From: Bipolaris cookei
Taxonomy: Eukaryota; Ascomycota; Dothideomycetes; Pleosporales; Pleosporaceae
Length of the DNA stretch: 64,000 bases
Assembly (NCBI GenBank): GCA_002286855.1
Contig: NRSV01000007.1
Coordinates: 631,277 to 695,276, forward strand
Direction of reading: 5' to 3'
Made by a program: the position numbers and the translations under genes. Each line of letters opens with the position of its first letter. The stretch's first letter is position 1. The notes under the pieces are model-generated. The model had not been told where the DNA came from. It did no database searches and saw nothing but the letters and a program-made list of their open reading frames with translations. Below are positions 35,110-46,560 of this stretch, piece after piece.

Positions 35110-36528
35110 TCATGCCTTGGCAGCCTTTGGTGTGGCCTTCTTAGGCGTGGTCTTCTTCTTGGGTGTAGTGGCCTTCTTAGGCGCAGCAGCCTTTTTTGCG
35201 GCAGGCTCCTTCTTCTCTTCAGTTGCCTTCTCTTCAGAAGCCTCCTTCTCTTCAGAATCCTTCTTCTCTTCAGAAGCCTTCTTCTTTGGCGCGGCAGTCT
35301 TCTTTGCTGCCTTTGCCTTTGGCTCAGCAGCAGGGGCCTTGCTCTTGGTGACACGACCAGACTTGGTCTTGCTGAGAACGCGCGATACTTCCCCTTCAAC
35401 AGCGGACTTGGCCGAAGCTGTCTTGCGGGGCTTGCTAGCATTGGCCTTAGGTTTGGCGGTAGCAGCAGCTTTGGCGGTAGTTGCGGCAGCCTTCTTTGGG
35501 CGGCCAGCTGCAGCCTTCTTCTTGGGAGCAGCCTTAGTAGTGGTCTCAGTCTCCTACGGATTATGTCAGCCTTGGTTATTGGAAGTACGAGCATAATACA
35601 TACGGTAGCGCTCTCCTCCTTAGTCTCCTCATTAGACTCCTCTTTAGTCTCCTCCTTGGGGGAATCCTTGGAGGCTTTTTTGGTGGCAGGGGCCGTCTTC
35701 TTCTTTTCGGCTGTCTTCTTCTCAGTCTTCTTCTCAGTGACCTTCTTCTCAGTCTTAGACTCAGACTTCTTGGTAGCAGCAGCAGGCTTGGCTTCCTTCT
35801 TAGCAAGTTTTACTGGTCCAGATGGGCCTGCGCGACGTGTCAGCAATGTCCAGGTTAAAGGGTGATAAGCGACGCTAGAGAAACGCGTCACGGGTTATGT
35901 TGTGGCGGAAGGACAGGCACTCACCCTTGGGACGCGCAAAGTCACCCTTGTCCTCACCAGAGGAAATGGCGCGGTTGACGTGGCCCCTGAAAGCAACATC
36001 GCTGAGGTTGCCGAGCTTGTTGTTGGCCTGAATGTACTTTTGAATGGCTTGACGGCTGCAGGGAAAAGTTAGTAAGGATTCTGACAGGCGCGTGTTGCGA
36101 CAAAAGCACAACGCGGCGCGAAAGCAACAACATCAACATGAGATGGGTTTACTAACCTTGATCCATTACGTTCCTTAAGCTGTATCGCGAAAAGAGCGCG
36201 TCAGTAATCATGTTCATCAAGCTACACAAGGTGGAGGATGTGCGGTGTTGGGCCTTGCGCGGTGATGCGCTGGCGTCGCAATCCCCGGTGCGGGGGGAAC
36301 TGGCAATGCGCCTGGGAGGATAGACTTACGTTGATGATGGCATCCTTTACCATGTCTACAATACAAAGTCAGCATTTATCGGCGATCATGGTGCAACAGA
36401 TTATGGACGCATAGAGGTTGCGCTGGTGCTGTGCTGGGGGTATAGAACATACCGATGTAGGAGCCATGTGCAGGGGCGGCAGAGGGGGCCTTTGCCTTGG
36501 AAGCGGTGGTGGTCTTCTTGGGAGGCAT
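35110..36528 (-). CDS. Linker histone H1
   Basis: Six exons (36528-36453, 36355-36330, 36179-36157, 36055-35925, 35827-35604, 35553-35110) give 307 residues. The globular winged-helix domain is assembled over the first four exons: HGSYIDMVKDAIINLKERNG, SSRQAIQKYIQANN, then LSDVAFRGHVNRAISSGEDKGDFARPKGPSGPVKL. The long tail is Lys/Ala/Glu/Pro rich with repeated EKK, EEKK, KKAA and TPKK units, as in fungal H1. It also holds GRPKK, an AT-hook-like core. H1 binds linker DNA at the nucleosome dyad. Exons 2 and 3 are only 26 and 23 bp; both are needed to complete helix 1-2 of the fold, and all phases agree. A perfect ACGCGT lies about 330 bp upstream (36859-36864), compatible with S-phase control. 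Confidence 0.93.
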
Positions 36529-39229
36529 TGTGTGGATTAATTTGGATAGGATAGCAGATGCGTGGGTGAAGCTTGAAATGGGCAGGACAAGACCAAGAGC
36601 GATTGAGAGGTTGTGGTGGTGTTGGGAGGTTTGCGATAGGGCAAGAGCGCGCGTGCAAGTGGGGGGCGGCCAATTTATAGGAATCTCAGCGCCTGTGTGA
36701 TCCAAATGCGCTCTTTTTCCCAACCCGCAAAAAGTGCGCTAACACTCCATCCCCTTCAGCAACCTAGAGCGCTTCAGGGTGATCTCGTCTCGTTTGTTTG
36801 CTCTCGTAGACTAATCCAGCCTGTCAGTTGGGGCGCGTTGCGGTGCCCATGGAAGCGCACGCGTTCAACCCCTCCCCTCTTCCCTCTTCCCTCGTCCCTC
36901 TGTCCCTCTGTCCACCTGCCTCTACATCCATAAGCTTTTGCCTCGACCAGACTTTTGCCCGCGTGCCCAAAGTCGAGCGCTTTTTGTTTTTCCATGCGTG
37001 TACCAATAGTGATCGACATTAATTCTACTTTGACCCTCTCTGCTTCGACATGGCCTCAAGTTTTGCCCAGCTAACTAATCCATCATGCAAATGCATGCTA
37101 CAACATCTCGCCCGCCCATGTAGGGGCGCGTCTCCTTACCTGCCTCGTCTTTTCTTGGTCTGACCGTCTATCTGTTTCTCACCCCGAACGTTCTCGGCCA
37201 TCCAAAATTTTGACTTTACGCTAGTCTTGGTGGTGTTTGGGTATTCTACGCGTTGCGTTCCGCCTCCTTCCGTGGTGTTTCGCTTGTGCACAAAGATACT
37301 CCGATTGCCCTTCCCCAGCATACTCGACATAAACGAAATTCTGACGAAAATAAGGCTCATCTCACCAGCTTTCAGGGACTGTATCGTTGCATATCTCTTC
37401 CCGTGTACAACTCCTCTGGCAATCGTGTCAAGTCGATGACGTGTCTCGTAATATGTGTCAGGTGAGAGTATGTCACGCGCCTCAGGAGGTAGCTCTACCC
37501 AATGTCCTCGTCTCAGCACCCTCTTGATACCAATCCCTCAATTCTTTCTGACGTTGAGGAGCGCTTCTCTGCTTATCTATCTATTATGTTTTTTTTCTGC
37601 GTAGTCGTAGCTATTTGCGTTGTCCAGTAGTCACACCGAGTCGACGCGTTGTTTTGCGGTTGTTGGCGGGGTTGCTTGTTTGACACACCTCAACAATTAC
37701 TGGCAGCACTAGACGTATGACACCCAAGGCATACCTACTCTCCCAACTGGGTTTCTACCTGTGCTGCTTTTGCGTCAGCTGTATTAGGATGTGTTGTGGT
37801 TATGAAGTAGAGCAATGTTGATTTTGTGCGCGTTGTTCGCAAGAACGTTCCCCGTCGGAGTTTGCACTGGTACCACCACGCTCATCATCACAGCTGTCCA
37901 AAACAATTATGCTGCGAATGTACGATTAAGACTGGCCGTGGCACCAATTTGAACGGACAAACAGTTGAATTTAAATGGAGCCTAGACTTAGTGATTTTTC
38001 GAAAGGTTCTACAGCATCTCGATGGCTACGAGCCTCACCTTGAATTAGACAGCCCCCGGCCTCGATCTACACCAAATTGAATGTAACTACGTAGATACTT
38101 GAAGACCTCACCAGCTTGCACGTCTTATATAGCCTTCGGGCTTAGACAGGACGTTGAACCACAATAATAATAATAATAATAACAATACAGCATCGAGATG
38201 CTGTCTCTACTCTCGACCCTAGCAATCCGCACCATTATCACCTAAATGCGCAACACCCGGCAATACCATCAACAAGAAAAAACGAAAAGAAACCAGCTAT
38301 TCTGCAGCCATTATCTATCATCTAAATTTGCCCAATCGAATGTATCACGGAGGTCCCTGTCTAATCTACACCATCTCACTGTTCTACTACATCCTAGTAG
38401 CAACGTTGGAAAACCACCCTTGAAGCACCTCTGCCCTCTTCTCTGCAATGTTAAGTCAGGTATGCTTCATGGCAAAGCTTACATGTATATACATCTCTTG
38501 CTTGTAATATCTAGTATAGTTCAGTATTTTCGTCAATATAGTTAAATTGGGATACATGGTCTTGAAATTAAATTAAATATTTTTTAGAGAAGATTAGATT
38601 TTGATAATTTTTGATGTTTCATACTATATATGCTTTCCCTATGTTGACCTAATAAAGGTATCACGTGGTGAATCAACTTGCAGCTGCAATACTATAATGA
38701 GGAAGCGAATCGATTGTCTGTATTACTATCATGTCCAGTACTTACAGCGCCTGCTCATGTCAACCAATCAGTGTCGCTTATCAGTAGGGCTCGTTCGAGT
38801 CATAATTGATTCCAACACCCTAGGAAGATTAAAATTAAATTGCAACATGCAGTTCAAAGGTATAAAGGATGGAGTGTAATATGTTGTTCATTCGTTGGCT
38901 TACTTAGTCCAATCTAATAGTGCCTCTAACAGGGTTAGAGCATTCGGGAGATAGTCTTCTTTGAATACCCAGTATGTTTCTGTAGTCTAGCTGAAACATG
39001 TCGAGTTAATTCGTATCTTCTCGTTGGAACTGATTGTGACAATAAAAGAGAAGCAAGTATTTTCAAAGTTTGGATCTTTTTTTTTTCGCAAGAATAAATA
39101 CCATTGTAGAAATTATGCGAAGGTGTTGAGAATGTCGCCAATTGAGATTCGAGTTCGACAGCAAGAAAAACAGCAGAACGCAGTGACTGACACAAGTTTG
39201 TTCCTAGACTTAGAAAATGATATGATCGC
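36529..39229. other. Gene-poor intergenic DNA with an LTR-like, AT-rich part
   Basis: The H1 promoter is on the left (CT-rich 36870-36920). No convincing gene follows. The part 37900-39230 is AT-rich. It contains a TATA-like box, a small TTCG hairpin, an ATA microsatellite and a perfect 7-bp inverted repeat at 38110-38205, an arrangement seen in retrotransposon LTRs (see findings). Short frames have no family features. Confidence 0.4.
38162..38182 (+). repeat. (ATA)n microsatellite
   Basis: About seven copies of a three-base AT-only unit lie in non-coding DNA, directly followed by the inverted repeat cagcatc-ga-gatgctg at 38188-38203. Confidence 0.75.
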
Positions 39230-39231
39230 TA

Positions 39232-39297
39232 ACGTACCCCACGGGTTGCCCACCCACACAGGTTGCCCGCCCACTTTTGCCAAGCCCTCATCAAAAC
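39232..39297 (+). repeat. Left terminal inverted repeat (66 bp, expanded)
   Basis: Pairs with 40841-40889 on the opposite strand. Relative to that copy it holds 17 extra bases (39252-39268: acccacacaggttgccc), which end with a second copy of GGTTGCCC. Confidence 0.9.
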
Positions 39298-39358
39298 TAC
39301 CATATTATGGCCTAAACAGCCCAAATTGGCCCTGTATAGTGCAATACAATACAAAATA

Positions 39359-40825
39359 TCATTCAGAGGCTACTTCTGCTACTTGCTTACATGTTTGCCC
39401 GTTATGCCCAGTCCCATTGCACCGTCCACACCGCCATTGAGATAGTTCACCCAACACCAGCTTATGCGCGATGATAGCTACCCCCTTTGAGACCTTCTCA
39501 AAGGCCTCCACAATAGACGTTGGCAAACTATCTGTATACCTTTGAATCCTCTGCTTCATCAGCGTCGACCGAAACCCTAATTCTAGGGTATTACTGGGGT
39601 TTGCGATACCCAGGGCTGGTTGTCGACAGGTAGGGGTGATGGAGCGCGCAACTTGACATCAAGGGCGGATATGACCCGTTCTGGGTCAAATGGGACCAAT
39701 CCAGCGCCTCGAAATCCTCCTCGGATATCCCTAGAAATAAATGAGGTGTCAAAAGCCCGCTTAAAGCAAGGTGGGAACTCTTGTTTTGTGACGTGGCTAA
39801 TCTGGTTGCGCATGAGCGCTTCGACTTGGCGTCCGTAGGCCTGCTTCAAAGGGGCAAAACAGCCTACATCAAGGGATTGCAAGAGGTGAGACGAGTGCGG
39901 AGGCATATAAATAGTAATAATACAGTTATCTTTGCAGCACCTTTTTTTTGAAATCCAGCGGGTTGTGGCTCTCATGGCCGTCAATAATGAGCAGGCGGTA
40001 GACGCCAACCTTCTTCGTCTTTGTATACTCGTCAAAGTGCTTTAGCCACGCAAGATCAAGTTCATTAGTGGTCCAACCATTCTTAGAGACTCCAATAACC
40101 CAGTTCTGGGGTATATCACCGTCCTTGTACCAGCTTGAGAGGTGGTGGCGCGCCTTGAGGATAATGAAGGGCGGAATCGTCCACCCGGTCGCATTGATGC
40201 CTTGGATGACCGTTGCCTACTCTCTGTTGCCTAGCTGAATAGACTTTGGCTGTCCAAATCTCTCTGAATTTGTAATAACTGCTCCAGGGGCAATCTGACC
40301 CATTATAAAGCCCATCTCGTCAAAGTTGAACGTGTCATTGTCTTGGATACCATACTTGGATTTCGTGTTGGCTACTAGATCAAACCAGGCTTGGATAGTC
40401 CTAGGATCCTCACAGAGGGCTCTTTTAGAGTCGTAATTGCGATTAAATCTCGTCACAAGCTCAGGTCGACGTTTGACGAACGTACTAGGCCAGTTTTGTT
40501 CAACCTGGTCCAGATTGCGCTCAGCGCGTAAGGAATTGGCCATATTAGCCACGTCTGCGGACCTAGGGAAAAATTCACGCGTAGTTAGCTCAAGTACATA
40601 CTCAACAATCACGTCCTCTTCAAGCTTAGTTAAATTCTTTGATTTGGATCAGCAATCTGCTTTTGAAGTCCGCCTAGCGTGTCGATCACTCAGTGTCTTA
40701 CAAGGGACTTTAAAGATGGCTGCAGCGCGCCACTCTGAGAGGTTTGCGTCTTTTTTGAGAGCCTCAAGGGCAAGCTGTATCTGACATTCAACAGAGGGTT
40801 CTAAATGCTGTTTTTGTTGCAACAT
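39359..40825 (-). pseudogene. Broken pogo-type DDE transposase
   Basis: The first ATG is at 40825. An N-terminal helix-turn-helix of the pogo/CENP-B kind (LALEALKKDANLSEWRAAAIF) is followed by a TGA at codon 59 (40651-40649). Reading on, NFDEMGFIMG carries the first catalytic Asp, and GNRE is followed by TAG at codon 203 (40219-40217) where Trp is expected. LLIIDGHESH holds the second Asp. A shift in an eight-T run (39942-39949) moves the frame before MPPHSSHLL and SLDVGCFAPLKQAYG, which carries the third Asp. A further shift near 39580 is needed to reach the C-terminal CxxC...GHN...C zinc-knuckle-like tail. At least two stops and two shifts make it non-functional. Confidence 0.88.
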
Positions 40826-40840
40826 TGGGGTAGGGCAGGT

Positions 40841-40889
40841 GTTTTGGTGAGGGCTCGGTAAAAGTGGGCGGGCAACCCGTGGGGTGCGT
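40841..40889 (-). repeat. Right terminal inverted repeat (49 bp)
   Basis: Reverse complement of the left terminus without the 17-bp expansion. It is followed immediately by the TA duplication at 40890-40891. Confidence 0.9.
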
Positions 40890-40891
40890 TA

Positions 40892-43800
40892 CAATTTTTT
40901 ACAATCGCAAAATAGTCTGTTAAGATTCAATCTGTTCCCAAAATTAGTAGAATCAGGGTCATCAACTAGCTGCATGCATTCACGCGGGAATCTGGGTCAG
41001 AATACGAGCCATGACTAGAGATTCGACATGTTTATATCAAAGACGCAGACTTCTAATAGTTTCCTCGAAAAGAAGAACCTAGAAGTTATTAATACAAGCC
41101 TTTAAAAATGGTCGAGTGGAAAAGTTTCCATCGGCAATAGGAGCGAGAGATATCCGAAATATCGCTCTGGTAGCATCGACGCGTGGAATTCCGAATGATG
41201 CGAGCATTCCCTCGGGGATTATATGCATAAAAATGTTGACCGACTCGAGGGAGATGGCATTTACTGAGCCTAGAGGATAATTCAAAAAATAATTAGATCA
41301 CTGGGAGCACGCAAGTTTGGTAACTTTACAGGAATTTGACGTAGGTTATTTTACCATGGCGAAAGTGATTCACATCACTTCGTGATATCGTGTAATAACA
41401 ATGAAGATGCGAGTCTTGCCATATTGTGAGTTCCGCACCTTCCTCTGTGTAGAGTCGAGTCATGTGGAAACGGTTAGGAGGTTGTGTCTGCCAGCGTTGC
41501 GCAAGACCCTGAGTGCCTTCTCACCTTGACCTGTTTACTTCATCCCACTCACCTACTTTTCTACTCCTTTATGCTCCGCTTCACTACAATTAACATATTT
41601 TCTCACAGCTACCCATCATACTCACTTGCTGCTAATATACACGCAGAGACAGTCGTGCCTCTGCATTTGTCATCCCTGCTTAGCAAATATCAAATCTCCC
41701 GAATACGATAAGCTCACCACAACACAGTCCCTAAGCGAAGGAAAAACTTTCACCTTCAGGATACATGAATATGTTAGTTAGGGTAGTGCGGGCGGGGACA
41801 AGACGAAAAGTCGACCGCTCTCGATGGCGGTGAGAAGTCTCACGACTCAGCTTTAGAAGAGAAGGGAGACCCGACTAAAGACTTTTTCTCCCATGGTGCC
41901 CAGTGCACCATCGATGAGCTGGTGAACACGAGCGCGATCAATGTGGGTGTCACCGGTTGCACAATAACATGGGTGCAGTTGGTGTCTCAGCGTGGGGCTA
42001 CGCCCTAAGCTAGTTGTTTTTGTCGACACCAAGAATCTGGATTCCGGAATCAATGGTGCAACAGCAAGGATGGTGCAGCTAGCTGCGCTTTCGGTAGTTG
42101 CACTATCAAGCATTCAATGCCGATATGGACAAGGCCGATTCAGTGTCAATGAAGGCCTCTGTCAGTTTTGAATCAGTGAAACGATCCATTGCTGGCATGC
42201 CGGAGGGTGAGGGGCCTCTCTGTGGGGTCCCCGAGGTGGAGAACAAATGACTGGGCCTTGTTCGAGACTTTGGTCGTATCGGCATATTGGTCATCATATG
42301 TAAGTGTTGAGAATCAGATGCATCAGAGCGCTCAGCTCTGAGGCTGATACTGGACGAGTAGCGACTTCAGCGCTTGGCACAGATGCCGGACCGAGATGCT
42401 GGTCACGTCCTAATGATGCTCTCGCTCGGGTTGCACGCTGCAGGATGGAGCGACTATGTAGGTGCGGCGCGGTCTACGCCTGTATGTATGTACCTACGCG
42501 AGGCACACTGGGAGGGGAGTGCAGCGTGCGTGCATCATGATGACCAGAACGTTAGCCATCAGTAGTGCTATTTGCGGCTCTGGTGATTTGCGAGGCGTTT
42601 GTCAATGTCGTCCCGAGTTACTGTGCATCGGGTAACGCTGTTCGCACCGCAAGCATGTGCCGACGGAGCTTGAATCGGCGCCGAAGGGAACGTCAGGCCA
42701 GCCTTGTTGTCTCAGGGCGCTAAGGGACCCTTTGCGCACACCCCTGTCTAGACGGTTGGCTAGAGCCCTGTGGAGAAAGGAACGCTTGCCCAAGGACCAA
42801 GGACATCTCGCCCCAGCCGACTATACACGCACATGCATGCCGTGCAAAGTCGGGGTAGCCATAGCCGTTGTAGTAGGCCTCTGGATCGCAGTCGCTACCG
42901 TTACCACTCTTTAGCGCGCTCACGTGTATCACGCTGTGGGATTGGCATGCGCGCTTCGACATCCAGCCATTGCTCTATGCGCGCCTATACGGCCCAGCGC
43001 TCCGCCGCCCAGTGCTCCAAGACATTACCGTTAACTTTTTAGCTTTAGATCTACCCTTGCTCGCCCATGGCCTGTCGGATTCGCCCAAACCTAGACGTGT
43101 CCGCGGGACCACGCACGGCAGATACAATAAAAAAGCCCTGGCTTGGTGGCTTGCAGCGCCATCTCCTTCACGTGGGGCAATTATCACGAGGCGTTACAGA
43201 GGACTCTTGCTTTTGCGGGACGCCTTGAAGAGCGGGGTGCCACCCGAAACTCAGCTAGCGAGAGCTACCAGTGACACGCATGTGAGAGAGCGGCCAGCCA
43301 TGTTTGCCTATTCGCTCGTTGTCGCTCCGGGTGGTGGGAGCAAGGTTCTCCAGATGCGCCGCACGGGTGTGGCTAGCAAAGTGAATGGTGACAATAATAT
43401 TAACGCCACCCGTGTTTGGGATCGCACAATCTGCTGCCTGAACAACGGCTGGGGTCGAGCAACAGGGTAACTTTTCCGTCTCTGTTTGCTAATCTTGATG
43501 TTTCCGGGTTTCGGCCCATCAGCAGTCAGATAGGCATGTGCTGCGTATGAGGCACACCACCTTTTCGGGACCGCCATCTCTATTGGCGACCTCTGGCCCG
43601 CCCTTACTCCACCTCTCGTGACGAGCCAATCCCTTTTTGCAGGCATATATGCTGCGAGATATGCTTGACCCACCCAGAGGTATGGCTTTCAAGGCGGGAC
43701 ACGCCTTCCACCCCCGACTCCATGCCATCGCGATGCACAACGGCTAGCTGCAATAAACACTAATGACATTAAAGTTGGCCCAGCATGATACCCCGGATTG

Positions 43801-44687
43801 TCGTCGGTTTGACAAAGAGTAACTGCATGATCAAGCGCCGGCGCCCAGTGGCGTTTGTGTACCAGCAGATACTGGCCATCAACAAGACAGAGCTAAATTG
43901 GTATTCACGGTCAGGTGTTGCTGGTGTTGTCAATGGGCAGTCAGCGTGATGCATCGAAAACCAGAGTCGCCTACAAACCCCAGGCGCAACAAGACGTCTT
44001 GGCTGGGGAGGCGTCGGCTAGCGGCTGTGCATGTAGATGTTGTATTTCACTCATTCGCCGGAAGCACCCAAGCCTCGGGCTTCTGCAAGGATTTCTGGGA
44101 AAAAGTCTGTAGGTCTCGCCCACTAGTAAAGCCCCCAGGTTTTGATGCTCCCTAAGGCGCTTCGTGTCCCGGACCAACTGTTGTATCGCCTAATCAAGGC
44201 ACGTATGCGCCCATCTGCAACAGATGGGTGGTACCGACAGCAATAGCTTACAGACTTTGGACCTGTAGAAGGCTACCCAAGCAAGACCGGCTGAGCTGAC
44301 AGGCCAGATCAGCCGTGTGCCAGCCGTATGTGTATGTAGGTGCGGACATGGTCATCAGTATGTAGGGAGGAATTTCGCCAATGGCCTATAGAGAAATAGC
44401 AGCAATCCTTCCAGAATTGTAAGATGCGGAGCTGTAGCCCGGGCAGGCCTAGCGTGTTAATGTGCAATGTTACGGTAGAAAAGCCACACGGGCACCGTGC
44501 TGCAGTATCACGGCTACTTGACGTGCCATATTAAAAGCTTGGGAATCCCACCGCTGATCGCGTTTCACAGACGTCCCCAGCATCTCCTGTTTTCAGCGCT
44601 GTGCGGGACTCTTCTTTTTGTGCGAAGAGTCTTATCAACTGCCTTCCGCCTGCTTCAATTTCTCCAAGCACAACAATAATCACAATC
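40892..44687. other. Gene-poor intergenic DNA left of the hexose transporter
   Basis: About 3.8 kb. It is AT-rich to about 41750, then clearly richer in GC from 42200 to 44200. The only coding-like signal is a pair of adjoining minus-strand frames at 41853-42297 (see findings). The hexose transporter promoter should lie in the right-hand 500 bp or so; I see no convincing TATA box there. Other open frames look like chance readings in GC-rich DNA. Confidence 0.4.
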
Positions 44688-46560
44688 ATGCCTGGAGGTG
44701 GAATCGTCCCCGTCACCGGCACGGCTGATGTTAGCCGTGTCGAGGCTCCCGTCACTGTTCGCGCCTACCTGATTGTTGCTTTTGCAGCTTTCGGTGGTAT
44801 CTTCTTTGGATATGACACTGGTTGGATGGGAGGTGTCCTGAACATGGACTACTTCATCAAGCAATACACTGGGGCAGAGTACCCCGATGTTGCCTTCCCC
44901 GGCCTCGATCCTTTGGACCCAAAGATTACAGACTACCGCAAATCTACATTTGTTATCGCTCCATGGCAACAGTCTCTCGTCACTTCTATCCTCTCCGCTG
45001 GGTATGTGTCAACCCAATCACTGCTGTATGATCAATTGAAATACTAACTGAACTATAGTACTTTCTTCGGTGCCATCGCAGCTGGTGACATTGCCGACTT
45101 TATCGGACGTCGTGTTACTATCATTCTTGGATGTGCTATCTTCATGGTTGGTGGTATTCTCGAGACGGCTTCCACTGGTCTTGGTGTCATGACTGCTGGT
45201 CGTCTCATCGCTGGTTTTGGTGTCGGTTTCATCTCCTCCATTGTCATTCTGTACATGTCCGAAATTGCCCCCAAGAAGGTCCGTGGTGCCATTGTCGCTG
45301 GTAAGTAAAAAGCCTGAAAGCTGCCCGCGGGCCGTGTAATTGTTAACTTTTAATAGGTTACCAATTCTGCATTACCATTGGTATCCTGCTCGCCAACTGC
45401 GTCGTCTACGCGACCCAGGAACGCCGCGATACCGGTTCTTACCGTATCCCGATTGCCATCCAGTTCCTGTGGGCTATCATCCTCGCTGTCGGTCTTGCTC
45501 TTCTGCCCGAGTCTCCTCGATTCTGGGTCAAGAAGGGAAAGCTTGATAAGGCTGCCAATGCGCTTGGCCGTGTCCGTGGCCAGCCCACCGACTCTGAGTA
45601 CATTCAGGATGAACTCGCTGAAATCATTGCCAACCACGAGTACGAGATGTCTGTTGTTCCCCAGACCAGCTACCTTGGCTCCTGGATGGCCTGCTTCGAG
45701 GGCAAGATCGCCAAGCCTTCGTCCAACGCCCGTCGTACTACTCTCGGTATTTTCATGCAAGCCATGCAACAGTTGACCGGTATCAACTTCATCTTCTACT
45801 TTGGACCAGTTTTCTTCCAGCAGCTTGGTTCCATTGACAACCCCTTCTTGATCTCTCTCGTCACCACGCTTGTGAACGTGCTCTCCACCCCCGCCTCGTT
45901 CGTCATGGTCGAGAAGATTGGACGTCGCCCTCTTCTCATCTTCGGTGCCGGAGGCATGGTTGTCATGCAGTTCATTGTCGGTGCTGTTGGTGCCACTGCC
46001 GGAAAAAACACTGCCGATCACCCTGCCAACCCCGACGCTACTCGCGCCATGATTGCCTTCATCTGCTTGAACATCGCCGTCTTCGCCACCACATGGGGTC
46101 CCTGTGCCTGGATCGTCATTGGTGAAATCTTCCCTCTCACCATCCGATCTCGCGGTGTTGGTCTCTCCACTGCTAGCAACTGGTTCTGGAACTGCATCAT
46201 TGGTATCATTACTCCTTACCTTGTTGCCGACCGTGAGGACTCTGCTCGTCTTGGATCTAACGTCTTCTTCCTATGGGGCTCTCTCTGCTGCATTTCCTGT
46301 AAGTTTTTTTTCCCGACTGCTGATACCTTTCAACGAAACGTCTGCTAATATGTAACCTAGTCCTCTTTGCCTACTTCTTCGTTCCCGAGACCAAGGGCCT
46401 TACTCTCGAGCAGGTCGACAAGATGTTAGAGGAGAGCACTCCTCGCACCTCTCGCAAGTGGAAGCCACACAGCACCTTCGCTGCTGAGATGAACCTCGCC
46501 GAGAAGCACATTGAGATCCCTGTCGAGAACATTACCACTAAGCAGGAGACCTCTGCTTAA
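44688..46560 (+). CDS. MFS hexose transporter
   Basis: Four exons (44688-45001, 45059-45300, 45357-46298, 46361-46560) give 565 residues. It is a sugar porter of the major facilitator superfamily, with twelve predicted membrane helices in the plasma membrane. Signature elements are FFGYDTGWMGG in helix 1, GDIADFIGRR (loop 2-3), GRLIAGFGVGFISSIVILYMSEIAPKK (sugar transporter signature), PESPRFW before the central loop, QQLTGINFIFYFGP in helix 7, EKIGRRPL and PETKGLTLEQVD after helix 12. These resemble fungal high-affinity glucose/monosaccharide carriers of the RCO-3/HXT kind. The exact substrate cannot be told. All introns are 46-62 bp and in phase. No sugar-metabolic enzymes adjoin it. Confidence 0.93.

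Larger units (their letters stand above)
39230..40891 (-). mobile_element. Pogo/Fot-type DNA transposon, complete ends, inactive
   Basis: A 1658-bp element (39232-40889) is flanked on both sides by TA, the target duplication of the Tc1/mariner-pogo superfamily. The termini are inverted repeats beginning ACGYACCCCACGGGTTGCCC. The right repeat is 49 bp (40841-40889); the left is 66 bp (39232-39297), because it carries an extra 17 bp. Aside from that insertion the two differ at four positions, all transitions. The single gene inside runs right to left and is broken (separate entry). Size, TA target and transposase type fit the Fot/pogo group common in filamentous fungi. Both ends and the full coding length are present, so the element inserted whole and decayed in place. 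Confidence 0.9.

Noticed and set aside
35117..35865. Hydrophobic plus-strand frames rich in Ala, Phe, Val and Leu over the H1 gene
   Set aside because: They look like membrane proteins, but are the complement of Lys/Ala-rich H1 tail codons (AAG to CTT, GCC to GGC).
42970..43470. 166-codon plus-strand frame in GC-rich DNA
   Set aside because: Overlaps an equally long minus-strand frame, has no domain or codon bias, and appears explained by high GC.
44531..44755. Minus-strand frame overlapping the hexose transporter start
   Set aside because: Overlaps a clear coding exon and has no family features.
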